DNA of 41,271 nt from an uncultured Clostridia bacterium. GTDB lineage: Bacteria; Bacillota; Clostridia; Christensenellales; Borkfalkiaceae. Location: the NCBI GenBank assembly GCA_944341075.1, contig CALVLV010000017.1, positions 1-41,271 of the forward strand. The letters run 5' to 3'. Each line of letters begins with the position of its first letter. Position 1 is the first letter of the stretch. The notes beneath the pieces are model-generated. The model saw nothing but the letters and a program-made list of their open reading frames with translations, ran no database searches and was not told the DNA's origin. Below, piece after piece: positions 24,906 to 32,955 of the stretch. The position numbers and the translations under genes are program-made.

Positions 24906-25429
24906 AACTGTTTATAGCCTCTGACCTGCACGGTTCGGCAAAATTCTGCAGAATGATGCTGGAGGCGTTCGAGCGGGAGCGCGCCGACAAGATAGCCCTT
25001 TTGGGCGACATACTTTACCACGGCCCGCGCAATCCCCTGCCCGACGGCTACGCCCCGCAGGAGGCCGCGGCGCTTTTGAACAACTACAGGCAGAAGATTG
25101 TATGCGTGCGCGGCAATTGCGACAGCGAGGTAGACCAGATGGTGCTGGATTTCCCCATACTGTCCGACTATGCGCTTATATGCATCGACGGCATAAACAT
25201 GTACCTTTCGCACGGGCACCGCGACATACCGCCGATGACGGACAGCGACGTATACCTGACCGGCCACACGCACGTGCCGCTGATAGAAAAAAGCGGCTGG
25301 CTGCACCTTAACCCCGGCAGCCTGAGTCTGCCCAAGGAGGGCAGCGAACGCGGCTATATGATCTACGAAAACCGCACCTTTACCTTTAAAACGCTTGAAG
25401 GCAGGGAATACAGGCAGATAACGGTATAA
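24902..25429 (+). CDS. YfcE-family metallophosphoesterase
   Basis: A 175-residue protein of the YfcE/MJ0936 phosphodiesterase family, with two metals. It shows D8 and H10 (ASDLHG), LLGDILYHGPRNP, the GNCDSEVD motif, LSHGHRD and GHTHVP. The enzyme cleaves phosphodiesters in vitro; the natural substrate is unknown. It overlaps the HAD phosphatase gene upstream and is followed 34 bases later by an aldo/keto reductase, so the three form an operon. Confidence 0.92.
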   Translation: MKLFIASDLHGSAKFCRMMLEAFERERADKIALLGDILYHGPRNPLPDGYAPQEAAALLNNYRQKIVCVRGNCDSEVDQMVLDFPILSDYALICIDGINMYLSHGHRDIPPMTDSDVYLTGHTHVPLIEKSGWLHLNPGSLSLPKEGSERGYMIYENRTFTFKTLEGREYRQITV

Positions 25430-25463
25430 TGCACTACGGCGGCTTTTGCCACAGAGGCGGAAA

Positions 25464-26318
25464 ATGCAGTACTTTACGCTGAACAACGGAATAAAGATGC
25501 CGGCATACGGACTTGGCGTGTTCCGCATGGAGGGCGCCGAATGTGAAAGGGCGGTGCTTGCCGCAATTGAAAACGGCTACCGCATGATAGACACCGCCGC
25601 GGCATACGGCAACGAAGAGGACGTGGGCAGGGCAATAAAAAAGTGCGGCGTGCCGCGCGGAGAACTGTTTGTTACCACCAAGCTGTGGTATGCCGACTGC
25701 GGCCGCGGAAGGGCAAAGCGCGCGCTGGAGCGTTCGCTTGAAAGGTTGGGACTTGACTATGTTGACCTGTACCTGATACACGAACCATACGGCTGGCTGA
25801 ACGGTGCATGGAAGGACATGCAGGAGAGCCTTGCAGAGGGCAAGACGCGCGCCATAGGCGTTTCCAACTTCGGCGAGCGCGAACTTGAAAAGCTGGCTGC
25901 ACATTCGGGCATAGTGCCCGCCGTAAACCAGATAGAGCTGCACCCCTACTTTCAGCGCAGCGGCCTTTTACGGTATATGCGCGCAAAGGGCATACTTGCC
26001 GAGGCATGGGCGCCGCTCGCCGCGGGTAAAAGCGGCATATTTGGCGACCCCGTGCTGAATAAGATAGCCGAAGAACACGGCTGCACGGCAGCGCAGGTTG
26101 CGCTGGCATGGCTGCACGCGCAGGGCGCGGCCGTGATACCCAAAACGGTCAACCCCGACCGCATGCGCGAAAATGCCGCCTTTGCAAAAGTAAAACTCAC
26201 CGATGGCGACATGCTTGAAATTGCCGCCCTTGACAGGGGCGAGAGCCTGTTCCCGTGGGACAAAGGCTGGCGCAGACCGCTGCGCAAGGTTATGGGATTT
26301 TTTCACACAGGTTTTTAA
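25464..26318 (+). CDS. Aldo/keto reductase
   Basis: A 284-residue NADPH-dependent TIM-barrel reductase. The catalytic tetrad is complete: D43 and Y48 (YRMIDTAAAYGNE), K73 (VTTKLWY) and H106 (LYLIHEPY). The NADP-binding end IPKTVNPDRMRENA is also present. It most resembles the 2,5-diketo-gluconate reductase/glyoxal reductase group (AKR5). GAGGCGG precedes the ATG at 25464; ORF codons upstream of it are not used. It ends the HAD-YfcE-AKR operon. Confidence 0.93.
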   Translation: MQYFTLNNGIKMPAYGLGVFRMEGAECERAVLAAIENGYRMIDTAAAYGNEEDVGRAIKKCGVPRGELFVTTKLWYADCGRGRAKRALERSLERLGLDYVDLYLIHEPYGWLNGAWKDMQESLAEGKTRAIGVSNFGERELEKLAAHSGIVPAVNQIELHPYFQRSGLLRYMRAKGILAEAWAPLAAGKSGIFGDPVLNKIAEEHGCTAAQVALAWLHAQGAAVIPKTVNPDRMRENAAFAKVKLTDGDMLEIAALDRGESLFPWDKGWRRPLRKVMGFFHTGF

Positions 26319-26350
26319 GCTGACTGCGGCTGCAATAAATACGCAAAATA

Positions 26351-26385
26351 AAAATGCCGATGCACGCACGTGCATCGGCATTTTT
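26351..26385. terminator. Bidirectional terminator
   Basis: ATGCCGATGCACG (26354-26366) and CGTGCATCGGCAT (26369-26381) pair perfectly, with A-run and T-run flanks. It separates two converging genes. Confidence 0.85.
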
Positions 26386-26394
26386 CCGTTTTTC

Positions 26395-26619
26395 TCACTG
26401 GAAGCAGAGTTTTTTGAAGAGAAGGCACCAGATCATATCCAGCCAGCCGATAATGATACCGGAAGGAATGGTTACGATAATGCAGACAATGAGCCTGATA
26501 AGACCGCGCTTTTTGATCCAAGTACTCCACCTTACCACAATTTCCACTACCCAGTTTACGCCGGGGATAAGGAGGAGAATGATCTGCACAAGGCGAGGAA
26601 GTTTGTTAAACCAAGTCAT
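26395..26619 (-). CDS. Small two-helix membrane protein
   Basis: A 74-residue protein with two hydrophobic helices (LVQIILLLIPGVNWVVEIVV and LIRLIVCIIVTIPSGIIIGW) joined by a basic loop (RWSTWIKKRG). Similar small proteins occur in many Bacillota, with no known function. AAGGAG is 6 bases before the ATG at 26617-26619, and a promoter lies about 45 bases upstream. Confidence 0.8.
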   Translation of the reverse strand: MTWFNKLPRLVQIILLLIPGVNWVVEIVVRWSTWIKKRGLIRLIVCIIVTIPSGIIIGWLDMIWCLLFKKLCFQ

Positions 26620-26669
26620 AGTATTCTCCTTGAAAAATTTTAACACACTTTTATGTATGTTATAATTAT

Positions 26670-26697
26670 ATTATATCACAATATGGTGGTATGTCAA
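26670..26697 (-). promoter_or_regulatory. Promoter of the small membrane protein gene
   Basis: On the minus strand TTGACA (26697-26692), a 16-base spacer and TATAAT (26675-26670). Confidence 0.7.
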
Positions 26698-26820
26698 CAA
26701 AAAATTTTCCCATAAGTTTTATACAAATTTATCATGCGATATTGAAATGCGCCACGCGGCGACATTACTCTTGCCAAACTGCGGCAAATTTATCGCTGCC
26801 CGCCTTTCAACATATACAAA

Positions 26821-26850
26821 AAGCCCCCGACGGTTACATCGGGGACTTTT
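26821..26850 (-). terminator. Terminator after rplQ
   Basis: On the minus strand CCCCGA and TCGGGG (26844-26839, 26830-26825) pair, within AAAAG...CTTTTT. It ends the alpha part of the ribosomal superoperon, 14 bases after rplQ. Confidence 0.8.
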
Positions 26851-26863
26851 GACGCAGTTGCAA

Positions 26864-27370
26864 TTAAACGAGCTCTATTATGGCCTCTTCGGCAACGTCG
26901 CCGCGGCGCTCGCCGAGAAGGTAGATGCGGGTGTAACCGCCGCCCTGGCCTAACTCTTCCTTGCGCTGGGCGTATTTGGGAGCTATTTCGTTGAACAGCT
27001 TTTCCATAAGGGGATGCTGAACGTCTGCGGTGCGTGCGCGGAATTCGGACTTCTTTTCAGAGAAGGCCTTTACTTCCTGAAGATCGCGCAGTTTTGCCAT
27101 GATGGCGCGGCGCACTGCAAGCTTTTTGGGGGTATCCTTTATGGTCTTTACAGTTACTTCCTTACCATTTTTATCGGTGGTCTTAACGTCGATCTCCTCG
27201 TTGAGGTCGTATACGCTGATGGCCTTGGTGATTATTTTTTCAACATAGGGCTGCAGAGCCTTTGCCCTTGCAGCGGTCGTCTTTATTTTGCCGTACCACA
27301 GCAGTTCTGACGCCTGATTTCTGAGCATAGCCATTCTCTGCTTGGTGGTTCTACCTAATTTACCGGGCAT
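26864..27370 (-). CDS. rplQ: Ribosomal protein L17
   Basis: A 168-residue bL17, last gene of the superoperon. The start MPGKLGRTTKQRMAMLRNQ and the end GGGYTRIYLLGERRGD are typical. It is longer than the common 115-130 residues because of an insertion around residues 55-85 (NEEIDVKTTDKNGKEVTV) between the conserved halves. It follows rpoA by 5 bases. Confidence 0.95.
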   Translation of the reverse strand: MPGKLGRTTKQRMAMLRNQASELLWYGKIKTTAARAKALQPYVEKIITKAISVYDLNEEIDVKTTDKNGKEVTVKTIKDTPKKLAVRRAIMAKLRDLQEVKAFSEKKSEFRARTADVQHPLMEKLFNEIAPKYAQRKEELGQGGGYTRIYLLGERRGDVAEEAIIELV

Positions 27371-27375
27371 TTTAA

Positions 27376-28329
27376 TTAGTCCTCCTTGTTGGCGAGCGAA
27401 AGTCCGTAAGATTCGAGCTTCTGAATTACTTCATCGAGCGACTTCCTGCCGAGATTGCGCACTTTCAGCATTTCGTCTTCCGTCTTCCTCGTCAGATCTT
27501 CAACCGTGTGTATATTTGCGCGCTTTAAGCAGTTGTAGGAGCGCACCGAAAGATCCATGTCCTCGATCGCCATGGCGAGCACCTGCTGCTGCTTGTCGTC
27601 CTCGTTTTTAACGAGAATGTCCATGCCCTTTATCGTATCGGAAAGATTTACGAAAAGGCTTATATGGTCCTGCATTATCTTGGCCGCAAGGGAAACTATC
27701 TCCTTTGCGCTGAACGCGCCGTTAGTCCATACCTCTAAAACAAGCTTGTCGTAGTCGGTATTCTGGCCCACGCGCGTATTTTCCACGTTGTAGTTTACCT
27801 TTTTTACGGGGGTGTAGATAGAGTCTATGGGAATATAGTCTATCAGGTCAGAGCTGGTGTGGTCTGCGCCCTTATAGCCCCTGCCCCTGCCTATGGTTAT
27901 TTCCATATCTATCTTGTGGCCGGCGTCTACGGTGCATATGTGCTGGTCGCCGTTGATTATCTCTATCTCGGCGTCCTGCTCAATGTCGCTCGCCTTTACG
28001 TCGGCGGGGCCTTCCTTATACAGGTGAACTACTTTAACGTAATCTTTATCTGTTACCTTGGTTTTGATAGCCAGCGTTTTGAGGTTGAGAATTATTTCCG
28101 TCACGTCCTCTTTTACGCCGGGCACGGCGGAAAACTCGTGCTTTACGCTGCCGTCCAAAAATCTTATTCCCTGCGCCGCCGCACCGGGGAGCGCGGACAG
28201 GAGTATTCTTCTAAGGCAGTTGCCTATTGTAAGACCGAAGCCCTTTTCAAGCGGTTCTACTACGACCTTTGCGTAAGACTGGTCTTCGCTTTCTTCCACT
28301 TCGATTTTGGGCATATCCATTTCGATCAT
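27376..28329 (-). CDS. rpoA: RNA polymerase alpha subunit
   Basis: A 317-residue alpha subunit: the N-terminal dimerisation domain ([25 protein letters not shown]) and, after a linker, the C-terminal domain that contacts UP elements and activators ([33 protein letters not shown]). AAGGAGG precedes the ATG at 28327-28329. Confidence 0.97.
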   Translation of the reverse strand: MIEMDMPKIEVEESEDQSYAKVVVEPLEKGFGLTIGNCLRRILLSALPGAAAQGIRFLDGSVKHEFSAVPGVKEDVTEIILNLKTLAIKTKVTDKDYVKVVHLYKEGPADVKASDIEQDAEIEIINGDQHICTVDAGHKIDMEITIGRGRGYKGADHTSSDLIDYIPIDSIYTPVKKVNYNVENTRVGQNTDYDKLVLEVWTNGAFSAKEIVSLAAKIMQDHISLFVNLSDTIKGMDILVKNEDDKQQQVLAMAIEDMDLSVRSYNCLKRANIHTVEDLTRKTEDEMLKVRNLGRKSLDEVIQKLESYGLSLANKED

Positions 28330-28354
28330 TATACTACCTCCTTATCGGGTTTTA

Positions 28355-28981
28355 TTACTTGGAGTACAGCTCGACTATCATATGTTCGGAAATCTGGCTG
28401 TCGATATCTGCCCTTACGGGAAGCTCCAATACTTTGCCTTCGAGCTTTTCGCTGTCGAATTCCAGCCACTTGGGCATATTTGCCGCGGGTTTGGTGCCCT
28501 TTAATTCGGCAAAGAACTTGTTGCCCGCCTTGCTTTCCTTAACGGCGATAACGTCGCCTTTTTTAACTATATAAGAGGGAATGTTTACCTTTTTGCCGTT
28601 TACGGTGAAATGACCGTGGTTTACCAGCTGCCTTGCCTGTGCGCGCGACGCGCCTATGCCCAGGCGGAAGATAACGTTATCAAGCCTTCTTTCAAGAAGG
28701 GAGAGCATGTTTTCACCGGTGATGCCCTTCATTCTGTCGGCATCTTCGTAGTACTGCCTGAACTGGCCTTCCTGCACGCCGTAGATACGCTTAACCTTCT
28801 GCTTTTCGCGGAGCTGCTGGCCGTATTCCGAAACCTTCTTTCTGCCGGTGCCGTGCTGACCGGGGGCCATGGGCCTCTTTTCAAAGGGGCACTTGCCCGT
28901 ATAACATTTATCGCCCTTTAAAAAGAGCTTTCCGCCTTCCCTTCTGCAAAGGCGGCACTTTGCTTCTCTGTATGTTGCCAT
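28355..28981 (-). CDS. rpsD: Ribosomal protein S4 (zinc type)
   Basis: A 208-residue uS4 with four N-terminal cysteines (C9, C12, C26, C31) that bind zinc, then [17 protein letters not shown] and the S4 RNA-binding domain ([28 protein letters not shown]). It assembles early on 16S rRNA and in other bacteria represses its own operon. Confidence 0.97.
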   Translation of the reverse strand: MATYREAKCRLCRREGGKLFLKGDKCYTGKCPFEKRPMAPGQHGTGRKKVSEYGQQLREKQKVKRIYGVQEGQFRQYYEDADRMKGITGENMLSLLERRLDNVIFRLGIGASRAQARQLVNHGHFTVNGKKVNIPSYIVKKGDVIAVKESKAGNKFFAELKGTKPAANMPKWLEFDSEKLEGKVLELPVRADIDSQISEHMIVELYSK

Positions 28982-29000
28982 ATTATTCTTTCACTCCTTA

Positions 29001-29402
29001 TTAAACTCTGCGGCGTTTGGGGGGTCTGCAACCGTTGTGGGGGATGGGGGATACGTCGGAAATGAGCGTTATTTCAACGTCGCATGCGGCGATGGCGCGA
29101 ATTGCCGATTCCCTGCCTGCGCCGGGACCTTTAACGTACACTTCAACCGAGCGGAGCCCGTGTTCCTTTGCTGCCTTTACTGCAGTTTCCGTTGCCATCT
29201 GTGCGGCGAACGGAGTGCCCTTGCGGCTGCCCTTGTAGCCAAGGCTGCCTGCGCTTGACCATGCTATTGCGTTGCCCTGCGCGTCGGTAACCGTTACTAA
29301 GGTGTTGTTGAAAGACGACTGAATATGAACCTGACCTTTATCAACCTTTTTAAGCTCTCTGCGCTTTCTGGTGGTTGCGGTAGTCCTTTTAGTTGCTGCC
29401 AT
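29001..29402 (-). CDS. rpsK: Ribosomal protein S11
   Basis: A 133-residue uS11 of the 30S platform, with [31 protein letters not shown] and the end [11 protein letters not shown]. Confidence 0.97.
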   Translation of the reverse strand: MAATKRTTATTRKRRELKKVDKGQVHIQSSFNNTLVTVTDAQGNAIAWSSAGSLGYKGSRKGTPFAAQMATETAVKAAKEHGLRSVEVYVKGPGAGRESAIRAIAACDVEITLISDVSPIPHNGCRPPKRRRV

Positions 29403-29420
29403 TTATCTGCGACCTCCTTA

Positions 29421-29795
29421 TTACTTTGCGCCCTTCTTCTTGGCGACTGTGCGACGAGGGCCCTTCCTCGTCCTTGCATTTCTCTTGGTGGACTGTCCGC
29501 GTACGGGAAGGCCCTTTCTGTGCCTGATGCCGCGGTAGCAGCCTATTTCCATGAGGCGCTTTATGTTGAGGGATACTTCCGAGCGCAGTTCGCCCTCTAC
29601 CCTCACGTTATGGTCGATATATTCCCTGAGCTTGGAAACGGTGGTTTCGTCCAGATCCTTGACCCTGGTATCGGGGTCTACGCCTGTTGCGGCAAGAATC
29701 TTCTGGGAAGTTTTGAGGCCTATACCGTAGATATAGGTGAGACCGATTTCAATTCTCTTCTCTCTGGGTAAATCCACACCGGCAATACGTGCCAT
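29421..29795 (-). CDS. rpsM: Ribosomal protein S13
   Basis: A 124-residue uS13 of the 30S head: [20 protein letters not shown], the helix-two-turn-helix region and [14 protein letters not shown], with the usual basic tail. CGGAGG precedes the ATG, and a promoter lies just upstream, so alpha-operon genes can be transcribed separately. Confidence 0.97.
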   Translation of the reverse strand: MARIAGVDLPREKRIEIGLTYIYGIGLKTSQKILAATGVDPDTRVKDLDETTVSKLREYIDHNVRVEGELRSEVSLNIKRLMEIGCYRGIRHRKGLPVRGQSTKRNARTRKGPRRTVAKKKGAK

Positions 29796-29830
29796 AGATT
29801 TAAATTCCTCCGTTGAATAATTCTGATTAT

Positions 29831-29859
29831 AATATAGTGGTTATTTTTGTGTATGTCAA
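29831..29859 (-). promoter_or_regulatory. Promoter ahead of rpsM
   Basis: On the minus strand TTGACA (29859-29854), a 17-base spacer and TATATT (29836-29831). It lies between rpmJ and rpsM, so rpsM-rpsK-rpsD-rpoA-rplQ may form an independent transcript. Confidence 0.65.
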
Positions 29860-30052
29860 CCGCAGCCGCACAGGCGCGCAAAAAATTGTGGAATGAGCGC
29901 GCACCCTGCGTACAGCGAAATTATTTTTGACGTTATGCCCGCATGCATCTCAGGCGCGCGGGCAGCAGGAGCGAAGGCCCCTTAGTTATTTTATAACATG
30001 CAAAACGGCGAACGCCGCCTTGCGTACAGGGCGCCTTTAAAAGCCGCCCTGC

Positions 30053-30169
30053 TCAGCCCTGGCGCTGCTTATGGCTCTTGTTCTTGGAGCAGATCACCAT
30101 AACTTTGCCGTTCCTTTTGATGATCTTGCACTTATCGCACATAGGCTTTACAGAAGGTCTAACTTTCAT
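30053..30169 (-). CDS. rpmJ: Ribosomal protein L36 (zinc type)
   Basis: A 38-residue bL36, [19 protein letters not shown] and so on, with zinc ligands C11, C14, C27 and H33. The start is the ATG at 30167-30169. It sits between infA and rpsM as usual, but 620 bases of repeats separate it from infA. Confidence 0.95.
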   Translation of the reverse strand: MKVRPSVKPMCDKCKIIKRNGKVMVICSKNKSHKQRQG

Positions 30170-30190
30170 AATTGTCTCCTCGTGATTTTT

Positions 30191-30382
30191 TTCACAAATT
30201 TTTCGTTCGGGCCGCGCCCGAAAAATTTCGTGAGTTTGAGAAACCAGGTTTCTCTGGCGGCATTTTTAGCGCCCACCATTATAGGAATGCCGCCATTCAC
30301 TTCCGGTGAGCCGGCTTGCGCCGCAAATGTAGACGCGCTTATCGGCGAACTAAATTCGCCTTGCGCACGTTAATTATTTTAA
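30191..30382 (+). repeat. Five-stem pseudoknotted element (copy 1)
   Basis: Stems in order: P1 CACAAATTTTTCG (30193-30205)/CGAAAAATTTCGTG (30219-30232); P2 GAGAAACC/GGTTTCTC (30238-30254); P3 TGGCGGCATT/AATGCCGCCA (30255-30264, 30286-30295); P4 CCGG-tgag-CCGG (30303-30314); P5 GGCGAA/TTCGCC (30344-30360); then TTGCGCACGTTAATTATTTT. The P3 loop (AGCGC 30268-30272, CATT 30277-30280) can pair with AATG (30326-30329) and GCGCT (30335-30339). The copy at 38640 has the same plan with different arms. Confidence 0.75.
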
Positions 30383-30410
30383 TAGTTCACGAAAAGTCTT
30401 TCCATAATCG

Positions 30411-30480
30411 TGCCTCCCTTAATAAGGGAGGTGGTATATTCGAACTTGTGAGAATATACCGGTGGGATTCGGCAAATCTT
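30411..30480. repeat. GGGAGG-type repeat (copy 3)
   Basis: GCCTCCCTTAATAAGGGAGG, a second perfect stem GGTATATTC/GAATATACC, then CGGTGGGATT. It matches the first half of the copies at 13247 and 23714, with a wholly different but paired second stem. Confidence 0.65.
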
Positions 30481-30552
30481 TTTCCGTGAGAATTTTTTGC
30501 GGAGCGGCAGTATGCCGCGCAGTCGAAAAATCTTTTCGCTTCCGCCGATGAA

Positions 30553-30789
30553 AACTTCAGAGAAGCAAGCAGAGCGCTTCTTATGCCCTGATAACCCTTG
30601 AAGAAACGAGCAAAATCCCCCCTGGCTTGCCTTTGGCAAGCCTTCCCCCCTTTGGAAAGGGAGGCAAGAGGAGCGTGCGGAACGTTGCGAAGGAGTTTAC
30701 TTAGAGGTAAATGACCGAAGGTTGCCGCAACGCAACAATGCTATGCGACGCTTATATGAAGTTTAGCGGTTAGCGTAGAATGTTGCGGT
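30553..30789 (+). repeat. GA-stem element (copy 2, interrupted)
   Basis: Starts ACTTCAGAGAAGCAA and resumes at GGAGCGTGCGGAA after an inserted hairpin unit (about 30611-30668). The core is GCGTGCGG (30673-30680), GAAGGAG (30689-30695), TTTAC/GTAAA (30696-30711), TGACCGA and CCGCAA (30725-30730). It ends at the infA stop codon. Confidence 0.65.
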
Positions 30790-31011
30790 TTACGATTTGC
30801 TGCGCCACGTTATACGCCCCTTAGTCAGGTCGTACGGGCTCATCTCCAGCTTTACCATGTCGCCTTCTATAATTCTTATATAGTTCATGCGAAGTTTGCC
30901 GGAAATATAGGCCGTTATAACGTAGCCGTTTGCAAGCTGAACTTTGAAATTGGCGTTGGGAAGGCACTCTATTACCTTGCCCTCTGCTTCAATTACGTCG
31001 TTTTTAGACAC
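30790..31011 (-). CDS. infA: Translation initiation factor IF-1
   Basis: A 73-residue OB-fold factor binding the 30S A site: [22 protein letters not shown], then [20 protein letters not shown] and [21 protein letters not shown]. It starts with GTG (31009-31011) immediately after the stop codon of the KOW gene, with GGAGGAA ahead. Confidence 0.96.
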   Translation of the reverse strand: MSKNDVIEAEGKVIECLPNANFKVQLANGYVITAYISGKLRMNYIRIIEGDMVKLEMSPYDLTKGRITWRSKS

Positions 31012-31335
31012 TTAATCGTTCCTCCGCTGAGTTTCTGCGGCCCCTGCGGGCGCGCTGTCTGCCGCGGCGCCGTAGTTTTTGAGCGCCGAATATACCTCGC
31101 TGTCGAACACTTTTCCGCCGCTTTCAAACTTTGCCGCGATAGACGGTACGCAATCTGGCAGCAGCCTTACGTGTTTCAAGCTCTTTTTTTTGGGCGAGGC
31201 CAGCTTTTTATACTTGCCGTCGCATACCAGTACGAAGCCGCCTTCAGGCACGCCGCATATCAGGTAATACCGCCCCTCGTCCCTGCCCTGTGTGCTCACG
31301 CACACGCCGCCGGGCACAGCCTTTTTTACTTTCAT
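31012..31335 (-). CDS. KOW-domain RNA-binding protein
   Basis: A 107-residue protein of the KOW/L14e-like family that lies between map and infA in many Clostridia. The KOW strand pair is at the start (VPGGVCVSTQGRDEGRYYLI, FVLVCDGKYKKLASPKKKSLKHVRLL). The C-terminal 25 residues are Ala-rich. A role in translation or RNA binding is inferred from the fold and context only. The ATG at 31333-31335 lies 8 bases after the map stop codon without a good ribosome binding site, suggesting translational coupling. Confidence 0.85.
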   Translation of the reverse strand: MKVKKAVPGGVCVSTQGRDEGRYYLICGVPEGGFVLVCDGKYKKLASPKKKSLKHVRLLPDCVPSIAAKFESGGKVFDSEVYSALKNYGAAADSAPAGAAETQRRND

Positions 31336-31343
31336 GTTACATT

Positions 31344-32093
31344 TTACAGCGTGAGTATCTCTACGCCGTCTTCCGTGATGAGCACGGTATTTTCGTAATG
31401 CGCGGCGGGCTTGCCGTCTGCCGTGCGTATCGTCCAGCCGTCTTCGGGATCCTGCCATACCCTCCACGTGCCCATGTTTATCATGGGTTCGATGCAGATG
31501 GTCATGCCCGCCTTAAGGCGGAGGCCGGTGCCCCTGCGGCCGTAGTTGGGCACGGCGGGATCTTCATGCATATCCCTGCCGATGCCGTGGCCGGTGAGCG
31601 CCCTTACAACGCCGTACCCGAACGATTCGGCGTAAGTTTGAACGGCGTAGCCTATGTCGTACAGCGGCGTACCTGCGCGCAGGCCTTCGACTGCTTTAAA
31701 AAAGCACTCTTCGGTGACCTTTACAAGCTTGCGCTTTCCCTCCGACACGTTGCCGATGAGGAAGGTGCGGGCGGCGTCGCCGTTGTAGCCGTTCTTTTCC
31801 ACGGTTATGTCCACGCTTACGATGTCGCCGTCTACGAGTATTACGTCGTCTGACGGTATGCCGTGCACCACCACGTCGTTGACCGATACGCACGCGCTGG
31901 CGGGGAAACCTTCGTACCCCAGGCTTGAGGGCGTTGCGCCGCAGGAGGTTATGTACCTGTATACCAGGTCGTCCACCTCCTTGGTGGTCATGCCGGCCTT
32001 TATGTTTTTGCCTACAAAGTCAAGCGTTTCTTTGACTATCCTGCAGGATTCGCGCATGAGCGCTATCTCCTGCGGGGACTTTATATGGATCAT
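31344..32093 (-). CDS. map: Methionine aminopeptidase, type I
   Basis: A 249-residue enzyme removing the initiator methionine from nascent proteins. The metal ligands are visible: D in VSVDITVEKNGYNGDAART (two Asp), H in TGHGIGRDMHE, E in CIEPMINMG and the final E in ENTVLITEDGVEIL. It follows adk by one base and precedes the KOW gene. Confidence 0.97.
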   Translation of the reverse strand: MIHIKSPQEIALMRESCRIVKETLDFVGKNIKAGMTTKEVDDLVYRYITSCGATPSSLGYEGFPASACVSVNDVVVHGIPSDDVILVDGDIVSVDITVEKNGYNGDAARTFLIGNVSEGKRKLVKVTEECFFKAVEGLRAGTPLYDIGYAVQTYAESFGYGVVRALTGHGIGRDMHEDPAVPNYGRRGTGLRLKAGMTICIEPMINMGTWRVWQDPEDGWTIRTADGKPAAHYENTVLITEDGVEILTL

Positions 32094-32094
32094 A

Positions 32095-32736
32095 TCACTT
32101 ATTGAAGTTATCGAGCTTTTCGCAGATCATGGCGAAGACCTCTTCGGGGGAGGCGTTGCCGCACTCCACAGTGAGGAGCTTGCCCTGAGCCGCATAGTAG
32201 TCGATGAGGGGTGCCGTCTGAGTATTGTAAGTCTCCAGCCTGGCGCCGACCGTTTCGGGGTTGTCGTCCGCCCTCTGGTAGAGGGGCCTGCCGCACTTAT
32301 CGCAAGTGGTTTTGCCGCCGAGCGTAGAGATGTGGTAGCTTGCACCGCAGCTGCATACGCGCCTGCCGCAGATCCTGTCCATGAGCAGGGCGGTGTCTAC
32401 GGAGATGTTCACGCACGCGTCCACGCGGGCGAATTCATCGAGCTGCTGTGCCTGGAAGAGGTTGCGGGGGAAACCGTCGAGCATGAAGCCCGCTTTTACA
32501 TCGTCCTCCTCCAGCCTGTTTTTGACTATTTCGCAGGTGACCTCGTCGGGGACGAGTTTGCCCGCGTCTATATAGCTTTTGGCTACCTTGCCGATGGGCG
32601 TGCCGCCCTTGATGTTTGCCCTGAATATATCGCCTGTAGAGATATGAACGAGGCCGTACTTGCCTTCAAGGAAGGCCGCCTGAGTGCCTTTGCCTGCGCC
32701 GGGGGCGCCCAACAAAACAATATTCATATTTTTCAC
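32095..32736 (-). CDS. adk: Adenylate kinase with zinc lid
   Basis: A 213-residue kinase interconverting AMP, ADP and ATP. The P-loop is GAPGAGKGT and the AMP site includes TGDIFRANI and GFPRNLFQA. The lid holds four cysteines (C128, C130, C145, C148), as in Gram-positive zinc-lid enzymes, but the first pair is C-x-C rather than the usual C-x2-C. It follows secY after a gap of 219 bases containing repeats. Confidence 0.97.
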   Translation of the reverse strand: MKNMNIVLLGAPGAGKGTQAAFLEGKYGLVHISTGDIFRANIKGGTPIGKVAKSYIDAGKLVPDEVTCEIVKNRLEEDDVKAGFMLDGFPRNLFQAQQLDEFARVDACVNISVDTALLMDRICGRRVCSCGASYHISTLGGKTTCDKCGRPLYQRADDNPETVGARLETYNTQTAPLIDYYAAQGKLLTVECGNASPEEVFAMICEKLDNFNK

Positions 32737-32760
32737 ACCCTATATTATAACTGCTTGCGC

Positions 32761-32808
32761 CGTAAAAGTGCAAGGCCGAATTTAGTTCGGCCGTTAAGTA
32801 CTTTTACG
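32761..32808. repeat. Double-stem hairpin related to the five-stem element
   Basis: Outer stem CGTAAAAGT/ACTTTTACG (32761-32769, 32800-32808) and inner stem GGCCGAA-tttag-TTCGGCC (32774-32792). The inner hairpin with its GTGCAAGG lead is the inverse complement of stem P5 and its tail in the element at 30191, with the same loop. Confidence 0.55.
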
Positions 32809-32835
32809 ACCAAAATCAATTTACCGCACCCAATC

Positions 32836-32955
32836 GGTGCAGAGAAGCAAGCAAGACGCGGAGCGTGCGGAATGCTGCGAAGGAGTGTACACAGACGTAC
32901 ATGACCGAGCAGACCCGCAAGCGCGACAACGTATTGCGCCGCTTATATGTGCCGA
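32836..32955 (+). repeat. GA-stem element (copy 3)
   Basis: Core: GCGTGCGG (32863-32870)/CCGCAAGC (32915-32922); CTGC (32875-32878)/GCAG (32909-32912); GAAGGAG opposite TGACCGA; TGTAC (32886-32890)/GTACA (32897-32901). Compared with copy 1, TTTAC/GTAAA became TGTAC/GTACA and GCGC/GCGC became CTGC/GCAG: paired changes. It ends at the secY stop codon. Confidence 0.7.

Larger units (their letters stand above)
30170..30789. other. Repeat-filled gap between infA and rpmJ
   Basis: These 620 bases in the middle of the ribosomal superoperon hold no gene. In order: a five-stem element (30191-30382), a GGGAGG-type repeat (30411-30480), and a GA-stem element (30553-30789) that is interrupted by another hairpin unit. 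Confidence 0.65.
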
